Assembly: GCA_963717255.1 (NCBI GenBank)
Contig: CAVQVT010000003.1
Span: forward strand, 1 to 64,000
From: CAIYQJ01 sp963717255
GTDB lineage: Bacteria; Chloroflexota; Limnocylindria; Limnocylindrales; CSP1-4
DNA: 64,000 nucleotides
Direction of reading: 5' to 3'
Position 1 is the stretch's first letter. Every line of letters starts with the position of its first letter. Position numbers and translations under genes: made by a program. The notes beneath the pieces were generated by a model, which was not told the DNA's origin, made no database searches, and worked only from the letters and a program-made list of their open reading frames with translations. Shown here in pieces: positions 30,055-38,975 of this stretch.

Positions 30055-31728
30055 ATGCCCAGGTCGCAGAGCTTCCGGATCCTCGTCGTCGCGTCGGTGG
30101 CGGCCGTGCTCTGCTTCGTGTCGCCGGCGCCCGCGGGCGCAGGAGTGGCACGGGCAGACAGCGCGGTCCGGGCCGCTGCGCCGCTCTCCCTGACGGTCAC
30201 GTCCCCGTTGACCGGCGGTGCGGCGATCCCCGCGTCGCGCGCCCGCGTGGGCGGGTCCGGCATCTGGACGGAGCTGCGTGGCCTCGTGCTCACGGAGGGG
30301 TCGTCGAACGAGCTGGGGCTCAACGACGAGATCAGGCTCGAGCTCCCGCTCGGGTTCGAATGGAACCCCGCGGGCACCAACGCACCGCGCGTGGTGGGTT
30401 GCGAGCTGCAGGCGTCGCCGGCGGCCTACCCGGAGCCGGACGCCGTGTCCATCCGGATGATCCCTCCGACGGGATGGCCGATCGCCGGCCCGTGCCGGAT
30501 CGAGTTCGGGACGCTGAAGGTGCGGCCCGTCAGCGCGGCATCGCTCGCCCGCGGGGGCTCGATCCTGATCCGCGTGCGCGAGGCCACGCCGGCGACCGTC
30601 TGGGGCCTCGCCGACAGCGCCGGCACGATCGGGATGGTCGTGCCGAGCCCGTCGTACCCGTCGGTCGTCCCCGCCACGGGCGCGTCCGCGATCCCGAGGG
30701 AGACCGCGCGGATCGGCGGGAGCGGGGCATGGACGATCCTCACCGGTCCGATCCTCGAGGAGTCGGCCGACCTCCAGCTGCTCGCGGGGATGTCGGTCAA
30801 CCTCGCGCTCCCGGCCGGCTTCGAGTGGAACCCGGCGATCGACCTGCACCCGAGCGTCACCGGCTGCGACCGGACGCTGTCCGGGAGCAGGTACCACCAC
30901 GAGTGGGTCATCTTCGACGTCCGTGACGCGGCGGGCGACGCGCCGATCGCGCGGTGCCGCATCGACTTCGGGTCGGTGCTCCTGCTGCGTCCCGTGGCCG
31001 CCTCCGGCGCGGCCGGCACGGGCGGCGACCTGACGATCCACGTCACCGGGTCGACGAGGATGTCGCCCGTGACGCTCCCGGCCAGCGCCGGCCGCATCGC
31101 GATGGCCGCGGCCCCGCCCCCCGCGGTGGCCATCGCGCTCGCGGCGAACGCCCCGACGATGGTCAACGGCGCGATCCTCTGGGGCGAGGCGGTCGACCTC
31201 GTGACGACGGCGCCCGTCGGGACGGCGTTCCAGCTGCAGGTCACGACGGACAACGTCACGTGGGAGACCCTGAAGGACGCGGCCGGCACACCGCTGACCT
31301 TCACCGTCGCCGCCGACGGCCGCCACACGTACCGCTACACGCCGGTCCGCAACTACTGGTACCGGGCGGTCGCGGGGACCTCGCTCTCGAACACCCCGCG
31401 CGTCGCCGTGCGCCAGACGATCGTCATCCGCCCGATCCAGGCCGGGACCCGGCGGGTTGCCCCGGGGACGTCGGTCACGTTCACCGCGACGGTGCGCCCC
31501 GTGCGCCCCGAGCTCGCGAAGGCGAGCGTCCGCTTCGAGCTGTACCGCCGGTCGGGCTCGTCCTGGGTCCTCGCGCGGAGCACCACGATCGTCATCGACG
31601 ACGCGGGCGTCGCCCGCTCGACCTTCACCTTCGGGTCCGGGCGCTGGTACGTCCGCGCCCAGGCGCAGCCCACCCAGGTCAACGCGAACAGCTTCTGGAC
31701 GCCGAGCCAGTCGTACGCGGCGGAGTAG
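30055..31728 (+). CDS. Secreted protein with two tandem internal repeats and Ig-like C-terminus
   Basis: The 557-residue protein begins with a signal peptide (SFRILVVASVAAVLCFVS, probable cleavage after PAGAG or RADS). Two copies of a roughly 145-residue domain follow, at about 52-195 and 207-350. Both share AIPxxxARxGGSGxWT, a conserved LP(L/A)GFEWNPA and a pair of cysteines (VGCELQ...GPCRIEFG and TGCDRT...ARCRIDFG) that may form a disulfide. The remainder (about 360-557) looks like beta-sandwich Ig-like modules. I do not recognise a named family. It is probably a surface or extracellular adhesin-like protein. Confidence 0.75.
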   Translation: MPRSQSFRILVVASVAAVLCFVSPAPAGAGVARADSAVRAAAPLSLTVTSPLTGGAAIPASRARVGGSGIWTELRGLVLTEGSSNELGLNDEIRLELPLGFEWNPAGTNAPRVVGCELQASPAAYPEPDAVSIRMIPPTGWPIAGPCRIEFGTLKVRPVSAASLARGGSILIRVREATPATVWGLADSAGTIGMVVPSPSYPSVVPATGASAIPRETARIGGSGAWTILTGPILEESADLQLLAGMSVNLALPAGFEWNPAIDLHPSVTGCDRTLSGSRYHHEWVIFDVRDAAGDAPIARCRIDFGSVLLLRPVAASGAAGTGGDLTIHVTGSTRMSPVTLPASAGRIAMAAAPPPAVAIALAANAPTMVNGAILWGEAVDLVTTAPVGTAFQLQVTTDNVTWETLKDAAGTPLTFTVAADGRHTYRYTPVRNYWYRAVAGTSLSNTPRVAVRQTIVIRPIQAGTRRVAPGTSVTFTATVRPVRPELAKASVRFELYRRSGSSWVLARSTTIVIDDAGVARSTFTFGSGRWYVRAQAQPTQVNANSFWTPSQSYAAE

Positions 31729-31773
31729 GACGCGGGGGCGGGCTCGGATGCGAAGAGCCAGGCCGCGCCCCGC

Positions 31774-31802
31774 TTGGCGGCCACCGCCCCGTCCCCTACG
31801 CT
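31774..31802 (+). promoter_or_regulatory. Possible promoter of glutamate decarboxylase
   Basis: TTGGCG at 31774-31779 and TACGCT at 31797-31802 are spaced by 17 bases. They lie about 75 bases before the gad ATG. A perfect 16-base GC palindrome at 31817-31832 follows in the leader. Confidence 0.35.
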
Positions 31803-31877
31803 TCGCCCTTCGGACGGGCGGCGGCCGCCGCCGGCCGCACGGACCGGTGCGGTCACGATCCGAGGCGAGGGGGAACG

Positions 31878-33254
31878 ATGGCGCTCAAGAAGACGAAGCG
31901 CGCGGGGGCGCAGTCGGTCGGCGACGTCTTCGCCGAGGTGGGCCGCGCGCCCCGCCGCCGGATGCCGGACGACGAGATGGACCCGGAGGTCGCCTACCAG
32001 ATCGTCCACGACGAGCTGATGCTCGACGGGAACGCCCGCCTGAACCTCGCGACGTTCGTCAGCACGTGGATGGAGCCGCAGGCGCAGCGGCTGATGGCCG
32101 AGACCTTCGACAAGAACATGATCAACAAGGACGAGTACCCGCAGACGGCGGAGATGGAGATGCGCTGCATCGACATGATCAGCCGCCTGTGGCACGCGCC
32201 CGACCCCGACGACGCGCCCGGCTGCTCGACCACCGGCAGCAGCGAGGCGGCGATGCTCGGCGGGCTGGCGATGAAGCGCCGCTGGCAGGACGCGCGCCGG
32301 GCGGCCGGCAAGCCGATCGACCGGCCGAACATCGTCATGGGCATCAACGTCCAGGTGTGCTGGGAGAAGTTCGCCCGCTACTGGGACGTCGAGCCGCGGA
32401 CCGTGCCGATGGAGGGGAACCGCTTCCACATCGACCCGGAGCTGGCGGCGGCACTGTGCGACGAGAACACGATCGGCGTCGTGGCGATCATGGGGTCCAC
32501 GTACGACGGCTCGTACGAGCCCGTCGCCAAGGTCTGCAGGGCGCTCGACCGTCTCCAGGAGAGGACCGGCCTGGACGTCCCGGTCCACGTGGACGCGGCG
32601 TCGGGCGGATTCGTGGCGCCGTTCCTCGACCCCGACGTCGAATGGGACTTCCGCCAGGAGCGCGTGGTCTCGATCAACGCCTCGGGCCACAAGTACGGCC
32701 TCGTGGCGCCCGGCGTCGGCTGGATCATCTGGCGCGACGAGGAGCACCTGCCCGAGGAGCTGATCTTCCAGGTCAACTACCTCGGCGACATCATGCCCAC
32801 CTTCGCCCTCAACTTCTCGCGGCCCGGCTCCCAGGTGGTCGCGCAGTACTACAACTTCATCCGCCTGGGGTTCGAGGGGTACCGTCGCGTCCAGCAGTAC
32901 GCGCGCGATGTCGCGCGGGACCTGGCGCGCGAGGTCGCGAAGCTGGGTCCGTTCGAGCTCGTCACGCGCGCCGAGGACCTGCCGGTCTTCGCGTTCCGGG
33001 TGCGCGACGGCATCGAGAACTTCAACGTCTTCGACGTCTCCGACGCCGTCCGCGAGCGCGGCTGGCAGGTCCCCGCGTACACGTTCCCGGCGAACTGCGA
33101 GGACCTCGCCGTGCTGCGGGTCGTGGTCAAGCGCGGGTTCACGCACGACGTCGCGGGCCTGTTCATCAAGGACCTCCAGCGGCAGCTGCCGCGCCTCGAA
33201 CGGCAGGCGGCGCCGCACGAGGACGCCGAGCACGGGGCGGGCTTCCGCCACTGA
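31878..33254 (+). CDS. gad: Glutamate decarboxylase
   Basis: The 458-residue PLP enzyme is of typical bacterial GadB length. It shows the family N-terminus with NLATFVSTWMEP, CSTTGSSEAAMLGGLAMK, HVDAASGGFVAPF, and the PLP lysine Lys272 in SINASGHKYGLVAPGVG. It converts glutamate to GABA and CO2 with uptake of a proton. No glutamate/GABA antiporter is next to it, so an acid-resistance role cannot be assumed. ATG at 31878 follows GAGGGGGAA. It is convergent with the IclR gene across a 385-base gap that holds an inverted-repeat element. Confidence 0.93.
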   Translation: MALKKTKRAGAQSVGDVFAEVGRAPRRRMPDDEMDPEVAYQIVHDELMLDGNARLNLATFVSTWMEPQAQRLMAETFDKNMINKDEYPQTAEMEMRCIDMISRLWHAPDPDDAPGCSTTGSSEAAMLGGLAMKRRWQDARRAAGKPIDRPNIVMGINVQVCWEKFARYWDVEPRTVPMEGNRFHIDPELAAALCDENTIGVVAIMGSTYDGSYEPVAKVCRALDRLQERTGLDVPVHVDAASGGFVAPFLDPDVEWDFRQERVVSINASGHKYGLVAPGVGWIIWRDEEHLPEELIFQVNYLGDIMPTFALNFSRPGSQVVAQYYNFIRLGFEGYRRVQQYARDVARDLAREVAKLGPFELVTRAEDLPVFAFRVRDGIENFNVFDVSDAVRERGWQVPAYTFPANCEDLAVLRVVVKRGFTHDVAGLFIKDLQRQLPRLERQAAPHEDAEHGAGFRH

Positions 33255-33639
33255 TCGTCCATGGCGCGGGGGGCGCCGGGCGGGTGCGCGGGGCGGCGCG
33301 GGCGGGGGCTGTGGGCGGGGCGGCGTGGCAGTGCGGGGCGGGGCACGGGTGTGACTGGCAGGCACGGGATCGCGAGCACCCATGTCGCCGTGATGTCCGG
33401 CACGCACGTCCGCGACCGATCCGCGGGGTGGAGCCGCGCCTCCGCGGTCACGGCGATGTCCCGGGGGCACAGACGCGACGCCCGTGTACACGAGAACGTG
33501 CCTGCCAGTCACCGGGCTGCACGGGCAGGGACCGTGGGCGGGGACCGTTGGCGGCCCCACGCACGGGCGCCGGGGCGCGGCGGACGCTGGGTGGCGTGGG
33601 CGCCCACGGGCCGGTGCGCGTGGTCGCGGAGCGGCCCGC
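33255..33639. other. Non-coding gap between convergent genes
   Basis: These 385 bases between gad and the IclR gene hold no convincing gene. The first 95 bases are very G-rich on the plus strand. The middle is the inverted-repeat element 33351-33512. CGTGGGCGCCCACG at 33595-33608 is a perfect 14-base palindrome near the IclR 3' end. Confidence 0.6.
33351..33512. repeat. 162-base element bounded by 16-base perfect inverted repeats
   Basis: GTGACTGGCAGGCACG at 33351-33366 is matched exactly by its reverse complement at 33497-33512. Inside lies a second nine-base inverted pair, TCGCCGTGA (33385-33393) and TCACGGCGA (33448-33456). No reading frame crosses it and no clear target-site duplication flanks it. 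It may be a small non-autonomous transposable element or a large RNA hairpin at the end of the convergent transcripts. Confidence 0.6.
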
Positions 33640-34401
33640 CTACCCGAACCAGCCGAGCCGCTCGCCGATCTCGGCGGCCGCCGCGACGACGGCGGCCGCC
33701 ACGCCGGGGATCCGGTCGGCCGTGAGCCGGTACGACGGCCCGGAGACGCTGACGGCAGCCACGACGGCCCCGTCGCGGCCGCGGACGGGTGCGGCCACGG
33801 CGTTGAGGCCCGTCTCGAGCTCCTCGGCGGTGCTCGCCCAGCCGGCGGCCCGTGCGTCGGCGAGCTGGCACCGGAGCGCGTCGGGATCGGTGATCGTCGC
33901 GGACGTGAGCCTCTCCAGCGGCTGCGCGAGGATCCGCTCGCGCGCCTCCGCGTCGAGATGCGCAAGCAGGACCTTCCCGCTCGACGTCGCGTGCAGCGGC
34001 GTCCGCTGGCCGACCCAGTTGTGCGTCGTGACCGCCGCAGGGCCGCGCACCTGGTCGATGTTCACTGCCGCGCCGGCCTCCAGGAGCGCGACGTTCACGG
34101 TCTCCCCCACCTCCGCGGCGAGGCGCCGGGTGACCGGCCGGCTCTGCTCGACGAGGTCGAGCCGGAGCGCCGCCGCGCCGGCGAGCCTCACGATCCCGAA
34201 GCCGAGCCGGTACTTCCCGCGCTCGGCGACCTGCTCCACCAGCCCGCGCGCTTCGAGGACGGACAGAAGCCGGGACGCGGTGGACTTGTGGACGCCGACG
34301 GCTGCCGCCACGTCCGTGACGGACGACGTTCCCTCGCGGGCGAGCAGCTCGAGGACGTCGACGGCCCGGTCCACCGACCGGATGCCCGCGGAGCTCGTCA
34401 T
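33640..34401 (-). CDS. IclR family transcriptional regulator
   Basis: The 253-residue protein has an N-terminal winged helix-turn-helix (SVDRAVDVLELLAREG, VHKSTASRLLSVLEARGLVEQ). The IclR effector domain carries HATSSGKVLLAHL and the late GLNAVAAPVRGRDGAVVAAVSVSGP. It is the last gene of the corrinoid methyltransferase operon, 47 bases after mttB, so it probably controls this operon in response to its substrate or product. The GntR protein at 40884 would be a second input at the other end. Confidence 0.9.
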   Translation of the reverse strand: MTSSAGIRSVDRAVDVLELLAREGTSSVTDVAAAVGVHKSTASRLLSVLEARGLVEQVAERGKYRLGFGIVRLAGAAALRLDLVEQSRPVTRRLAAEVGETVNVALLEAGAAVNIDQVRGPAAVTTHNWVGQRTPLHATSSGKVLLAHLDAEARERILAQPLERLTSATITDPDALRCQLADARAAGWASTAEELETGLNAVAAPVRGRDGAVVAAVSVSGPSYRLTADRIPGVAAAVVAAAAEIGERLGWFG

Positions 34402-34448
34402 GCGGCCTCACGCGCACGCGCGTGGAGCGCCGGGACGCGCGCGGCCAT

Positions 34449-35990
34449 TCAGACCTCCGAGTCCGGCATCGACGCCTTGCGGCGGGCGACGAAGTCGCGG
34501 AGCGCCTCGTCGACCCCCGGGTCGATCGGCGGCGCCTCGTACGACGCGAGCATCCGCTTCCAGATGCGGTTCGCCCGGGCCGCGGCGTCGAGGCTCCCGT
34601 CCTCCAGCCACTGCTCGTAGCTGTTGTTGTCCGCGGTCTCGGAGCGGTAGAAGGCCGTCTCGAAGTTCGCGAGCGTGTGGGCGGTGCCCAGGAAGTGCTG
34701 GCCGGGCCCGTTCTCGCGGATCGCGTCGAGCGCCTGACCGTTCTCCGACAGGTCGACGCCGTTCACGAAGACGCCCATCATCCCGCACTGGTCGGCGTCG
34801 AGGACGAACTTCTCGTACCCCATCGTGAGCCCGCCCTCCAACCAGCCCGCGGCGTGGAGCACGAAGTTCGTGCCCCCGAGCACGGTGGGCTGGAGCGTGG
34901 CCGCCGACTCGTACGCAGCCTGGGCGTCCGGGATCTTCGAGGCGCAGAGGCTCCCCCCGGAGCGGAACGGGACGCCGAGGCGTCGGGCGAGGGCAGCCAT
35001 CGCGTAGAGCACCAGCGCGGGCTCCGGGGTGCCGAACGTCGGGGCGCCCGACTGCATGGAGATCGAGCTGGCGAAGGATCCGAGGATGACGGGGGCGCCG
35101 GGCCGGACGAGCTGGACGAAGGTCATCCCGCCGAGCGCTTCCGCGAGCGTCTGGGCCGCCACGCCGGCGGTGGTCACCGGGGCCATCGCCCCGGCGAGGA
35201 TGAACGGCGTGATGATCGTCGCCTGGTTCGCCTCCGCGTACGCGCGGGCCGCGCCGAGCATCGTCGCGTCCCAGACCAGCGGCGAGTTCGCGTTGATGAG
35301 GCTCGTCACGACGGTGTTGTCGCGGACGAACTCCTCGCCGAAGAGGATGCGCGCCATCTCGACGGTGTCGCGGGCCCGCTCCGGCGCGGTCACCGAGCCC
35401 ATGAACGGCTTGTCCGAGTCCGTCATGTGGCTGTAGACCATGTCCAGGTGGCGCTTGTTCACCGGCACGTCCACGGGCTCGCAGACCGTCCCGCCGGAGT
35501 GGTGGAGGTGCGGGCTCACGTACGCGAGCTTCACGAAGTTCCGGAAGTCCTCCAGGGTGCCGTAGCGGCGGCCTCCGTCCAGGTCGCGCACGAACGGCGA
35601 GCCGTAGGCCGGCGCGAAGACCGTGTGCGGCCGCCCGATCCGGACGCTGTTCGCGGGGTTGCGGGCGTGCTGGACGAACTCCGTCGGCGCCGAGGCGCGG
35701 ACGATCTCGCGGCACATCCCCAGCGGGAACCGGACGCGCTCGCCGTCCACGTCGGCGCCCGCCTCGCGGAGGAGCCGGAGCGCGTCCGGGTCGCCGCGGA
35801 ACTCGAGGCCGACCTCCTGGAGGATGACATCCGCGTTGTGCTCGATCAGCGCGAGGCCGTCCTCGCCGAGCACTTCGAACGGCGCGAGGGTCCGGGTGAG
35901 GAACGGCACGCGCGCGACCGCCGCGTGGGCCCGTGCGGCCTGCCGTCCGGCTCGGCCGCCCGAGCGGCGGTGATGGAGCTCCTCGGTCAT
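34449..35990 (-). CDS. Trimethylamine/glycine-betaine methyltransferase family (MttB superfamily, non-pyrrolysine)
   Basis: The uninterrupted 513-residue protein matches the MttB superfamily: HNADVILQEVGLEFRGD, HHSGGTVCEPVDVP, MGSVTAPERA, LINANSPLVWDATML, FILAGAMAPVTTAG and GAPTFGTPEP. There is no in-frame amber codon, so it is the pyrrolysine-free type, of which MtgB (glycine betaine:corrinoid methyltransferase) is the characterised example. It would move a methyl group from a quaternary amine to the corrinoid protein at 40087. Nearby choline dehydrogenase and dimethylglycine-type dehydrogenase genes make glycine betaine the best substrate guess. ATG at 35990 follows GGGAGGAGGA and overlaps the RACo stop. 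Confidence 0.88.
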   Translation of the reverse strand: MTEELHHRRSGGRAGRQAARAHAAVARVPFLTRTLAPFEVLGEDGLALIEHNADVILQEVGLEFRGDPDALRLLREAGADVDGERVRFPLGMCREIVRASAPTEFVQHARNPANSVRIGRPHTVFAPAYGSPFVRDLDGGRRYGTLEDFRNFVKLAYVSPHLHHSGGTVCEPVDVPVNKRHLDMVYSHMTDSDKPFMGSVTAPERARDTVEMARILFGEEFVRDNTVVTSLINANSPLVWDATMLGAARAYAEANQATIITPFILAGAMAPVTTAGVAAQTLAEALGGMTFVQLVRPGAPVILGSFASSISMQSGAPTFGTPEPALVLYAMAALARRLGVPFRSGGSLCASKIPDAQAAYESAATLQPTVLGGTNFVLHAAGWLEGGLTMGYEKFVLDADQCGMMGVFVNGVDLSENGQALDAIRENGPGQHFLGTAHTLANFETAFYRSETADNNSYEQWLEDGSLDAAARANRIWKRMLASYEAPPIDPGVDEALRDFVARRKASMPDSEV

Positions 35991-38029
35991 CGGTCCTCCT
36001 CCCGGGCGGCGACCGGCTGCCTGCGCCGGCGTCGCTCCGAACGGTCGTCGGGTGCCGCGCGTCCGGCCGCCGGACGTGCCGGCAGGTCCACGACGCGCGA
36101 CAGGTTGGGATACGGCGCGGAGCGGTGCGGGATCGCGAGCGCCTCCACGAAGTGCTCCTGGAAGCGCGGCTCGATCGCGGTCTCGATCTTCACGACGTCG
36201 CGGACCACCGCCTCGATCTCGGAGCGGGCGCTCCGCGAGAGGAGCGCGATGAGGGCGCCCGCGCCGGCCGCGTTGCCGGCGGAGCCGACGCGGTCGAGGT
36301 CGCAGTCGGGGACGAGGCCCAGGATCATGGCGTGGCGGACGTCGATGTGGCTGCCGAACGCGCCGGCGAGGCGGACCTCGTCCACCGCGTCCACGCCGTA
36401 CGCGTCCATGAGGAGCCGTGCGCCGGCATACAGGGCCGCCTTGGCGAGCTGGATCGCGCGGACGTCGGCCTGGGTGACGACGATCCGGGGCGAGCCGTCG
36501 GAGAGGACGTAGGCGAAGGTCCGGCCGTCGGGGACGACGCGGCCCGTCCGCTCGGCCGTCCGCCCGTCCACGATCCCATCGGCGGTGATCACGCCGGCGA
36601 GGTAGAGCTCGGCGATCACCTCCACGATCCCCGAGCCGCAGATGCCGGTGATCCCGATCTCGCGCGCGGCCTCGGCGAAGCCCGGCTCGTCCGACCACAG
36701 CCCGCAGCCGATGACCTTGAAGCGTGGCTCGAGCGTGACGGGATCGATCCGGACCCGCTCGATCGCCCCGGGGGCGGCCCGCTGGCCGGCGCTGATCTGC
36801 GCACCCTCGAAAGCCGGTCCGGTCGGGCTGGACGCCGCGAGGAGCCGCTCCCGGTTCCCGAGCACGATCTCGGCGTTGGTCCCGACGTCCACGATGAGGC
36901 GGACGGCGTCGCCGCGGTGCGGCTGCTCGGCGAGGATGACGCCCGCCGTGTCCGCGCCGACGTGGCCGGCGATGCAGGGCAGCACGTAGACCTCGGCGCC
37001 CGGGTGCGCGTCGAGGTCGAGCGCGGCGGCGGTGGTCCGGACCGCCCGCTCGGTGGCGAGCGTGAACGGCGCCTGGCCGAGCGGGGTCGGGTCCAGGCCG
37101 AGGAACAGGTGGTGCATGACGGGGTTGCCGACGAGCACGATCTCGAGGACCTCCTCCGGCGCCACGGCGGCTGCGGCCGTCAGCTCCTCGACGAGCGAGC
37201 GCAGCGCAGCGCGGACCGCGCGGGTCATCTCGGCGGCGCCGTCGGCGTGGAGCATCGCCCACGAGACGCGGCTCATGAGGTCCTCGCCGAACCGGATCTG
37301 CGGGTTCATGATCCCGGCCGACGCGAGGACGGTGCCGTCGAGCAGGCTGGCGAGGTGGCCGGCGATCGTCGTGGACCCCACGTCCACGGCCACGCCGTAG
37401 GCCCGATCGCGGAAGCCTGGCCAGACGGCGACGACGGTGCGCGCGTCGCGGACGGCGACCGTGACGCCCCGATCGCCATCGCGGAGCGCCGGCTGGAGCG
37501 CGCGCACGACCGCGACGTCCACCTCGAGGCCCGCGAGACCCCACTCGCGCTCGAGGGCGTCGAGGAGGCGGACGTGGTCGGAGGCGGGCGACGCGAGGTC
37601 GGGCGGGGCCACCTCGACGTAGTGGAGCCGGACGACCGGGTCGAGGTCGAACGGGCGGACCTCCAGCTCCTTGCGGACGACCTGCCGGTGGACCTGGCTC
37701 GCCGCCGGGATGTCGATGACCGCGTCGCCGGCGATCGCGGTGGCGCACGAGAGGCGCCGGCCCGCGGCGAGGCCCCTGCGTCCGCCGTACGCGCGCTCCA
37801 GGTCGCCCGGCGCGGACAGGTGCTCCGGGCTCGACGCGATGCCGTGCTTGGGGAAGACCCCCACGCTCTGCTCGACCTGGCATCGTCCGCAGATCCCGCG
37901 CCCGCCGCAGACGGAGTCGATGTCCACGCCGAGCGAACGCGCGGCGTCGAGGACGAGCGTGCCGGCCGGGAACCGCCCGCGGCGGCCCGAGGGCGTGAAG
38001 ATGACGAGCGACTCGCGCGGCCCGGTCAC
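35987..38029 (-). CDS. Reductive activator of corrinoid proteins (RACo: [2Fe-2S] ferredoxin + ASKHA ATPase)
   Basis: The 680-residue protein starts with a plant-type [2Fe-2S] domain (Cys41, Cys47, Cys50 in SVCGGRGICGRC and Cys95 in LSCATA). A linker follows, then an ASKHA-type ATPase core with AVDVGSTTIAGHL, VLVGNPVMHHLFLG, IVDVGTNAEIVLG and GSGIVEVIAELY. RACo proteins use ATP to reduce inactive Co(II) corrinoid back to Co(I). Here it would service the corrinoid protein of the same operon. GTG at 38029 is 22 bases after the methyl-THF transferase stop. The C-terminal 40 residues are Arg-rich and probably disordered. Confidence 0.9.
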   Translation of the reverse strand: MTGPRESLVIFTPSGRRGRFPAGTLVLDAARSLGVDIDSVCGGRGICGRCQVEQSVGVFPKHGIASSPEHLSAPGDLERAYGGRRGLAAGRRLSCATAIAGDAVIDIPAASQVHRQVVRKELEVRPFDLDPVVRLHYVEVAPPDLASPASDHVRLLDALEREWGLAGLEVDVAVVRALQPALRDGDRGVTVAVRDARTVVAVWPGFRDRAYGVAVDVGSTTIAGHLASLLDGTVLASAGIMNPQIRFGEDLMSRVSWAMLHADGAAEMTRAVRAALRSLVEELTAAAAVAPEEVLEIVLVGNPVMHHLFLGLDPTPLGQAPFTLATERAVRTTAAALDLDAHPGAEVYVLPCIAGHVGADTAGVILAEQPHRGDAVRLIVDVGTNAEIVLGNRERLLAASSPTGPAFEGAQISAGQRAAPGAIERVRIDPVTLEPRFKVIGCGLWSDEPGFAEAAREIGITGICGSGIVEVIAELYLAGVITADGIVDGRTAERTGRVVPDGRTFAYVLSDGSPRIVVTQADVRAIQLAKAALYAGARLLMDAYGVDAVDEVRLAGAFGSHIDVRHAMILGLVPDCDLDRVGSAGNAAGAGALIALLSRSARSEIEAVVRDVVKIETAIEPRFQEHFVEALAIPHRSAPYPNLSRVVDLPARPAAGRAAPDDRSERRRRRQPVAAREEDR

Positions 38030-38051
38030 GGCTCGCAGGCTCCGTGCGGGC

Positions 38052-38975
38052 TCAGCCCGCGACCGGCCCCGCGCCCGCGGCCGCCGGCGCGCGACGGCGG
38101 TTGACGCGGCGGCGGCTCTCGCCCTCGGCGCCCGGCTCCGCATGGGCGCGGATCCACCGCGCGGCGTCCGCGTCGTTGCCCATGAGGACGTCCGCGGCCA
38201 TGATCACCTGCTTGACGTCGGGGAGCAGCGGGTTCGTGATCGCGCTCGTGAGGCCGTTCGAGATCGCCATCGCGAGGAAGGCGGCGTTGATCCCTTCGCG
38301 CTGCGGGAGGCCGAAGCTGACGTTCGAGGCGCCGCAGACGGTGTTCACGCCCAGCTCGTCCCGCAGGCGGTTCAGCAGGCGGAAGACCTGGCGGCCGGCC
38401 GTCCGCATCGCGCCGATGGGCATGACGAGCGGGTCGACGACCACATCCTCGCGCGGGATCCCGTGATCGGCGGCACGCTCGACGATCCTCCGCGCCACCG
38501 CGAACCGGACGTCGGGGTCGGTGGAGATCCCGGTGTCGTCGTTGGAGATGGCGACGACCGCAGCCCCGTGCTTCTTCACGAGGGGGAGGACGCGCTCCAG
38601 TCGGTCCTCCTCGCCGGTCACGGAGTTCACCAGCGCCTTGCCCCGGTAGGCCGCGAGGCCGGCCTCGAGCGCCTCGACGACCGAGGAGTCGATCGACAGG
38701 GGCAGGTCCGTCAGCGACTGGACCAGGCGGATCGTCTTCGCGAGGATCGCCGGCTCGTCCGCGAGCGGGATGCCGGCGTTCACGTCGAGCATGTGCGCGC
38801 CGGCCTCGACCTGGGCGAGGACGTCACGCTCGACCCGGCTGAAGTCGCCCGCGCGCATCTCCTCCGCCAGCAGCTTCCGGCCGGTCGGGTTGATCCGCTC
38901 GCCGATGACGACGAACGGCAGGTCGTCGCCGATGACCACCTCGCGGGTGGCCGAGGCGATCACGGTGCGGGCCAT
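38052..38975 (-). CDS. Methyltetrahydrofolate:corrinoid methyltransferase (pterin-binding)
   Basis: This 307-residue TIM barrel of the dihydropteroate-synthase/MeTr superfamily has VVIGERINPTGRK, AHMLDVNAGIPLADE, LSIDSS, KALVNSVTGEE, VVDPLVMPIG and NTVCGASNVSFGLPQR. These match AcsE/MtgA-type enzymes. It would move the methyl group from the methylated corrinoid to tetrahydrofolate, or the reverse. The C-terminal 35 residues are Arg/Ala-rich and outside the domain. Its start overlaps the end of the preceding small gene by 16 bases. Confidence 0.9.
   Translation of the reverse strand: MARTVIASATREVVIGDDLPFVVIGERINPTGRKLLAEEMRAGDFSRVERDVLAQVEAGAHMLDVNAGIPLADEPAILAKTIRLVQSLTDLPLSIDSSVVEALEAGLAAYRGKALVNSVTGEEDRLERVLPLVKKHGAAVVAISNDDTGISTDPDVRFAVARRIVERAADHGIPREDVVVDPLVMPIGAMRTAGRQVFRLLNRLRDELGVNTVCGASNVSFGLPQREGINAAFLAMAISNGLTSAITNPLLPDVKQVIMAADVLMGNDADAARWIRAHAEPGAEGESRRRVNRRRAPAAAGAGPVAG

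Noticed and set aside
31817..31832. GC palindrome GGCGGCGGCCGCCGCC as a terminator or operator
   Set aside because: It has no loop, no T-tract and lies in a gene leader; simple GC repeat composition explains it.
33595..33608. CGTGGGCGCCCACG palindrome as a terminator of the IclR gene
   Set aside because: Perfect palindrome but without loop or T-tract; kept only as a note in the gap description.
34449..35990. Pyrrolysine-containing trimethylamine methyltransferase
   Set aside because: The whole frame is read without any internal TAG, so it belongs to the non-pyrrolysine branch.
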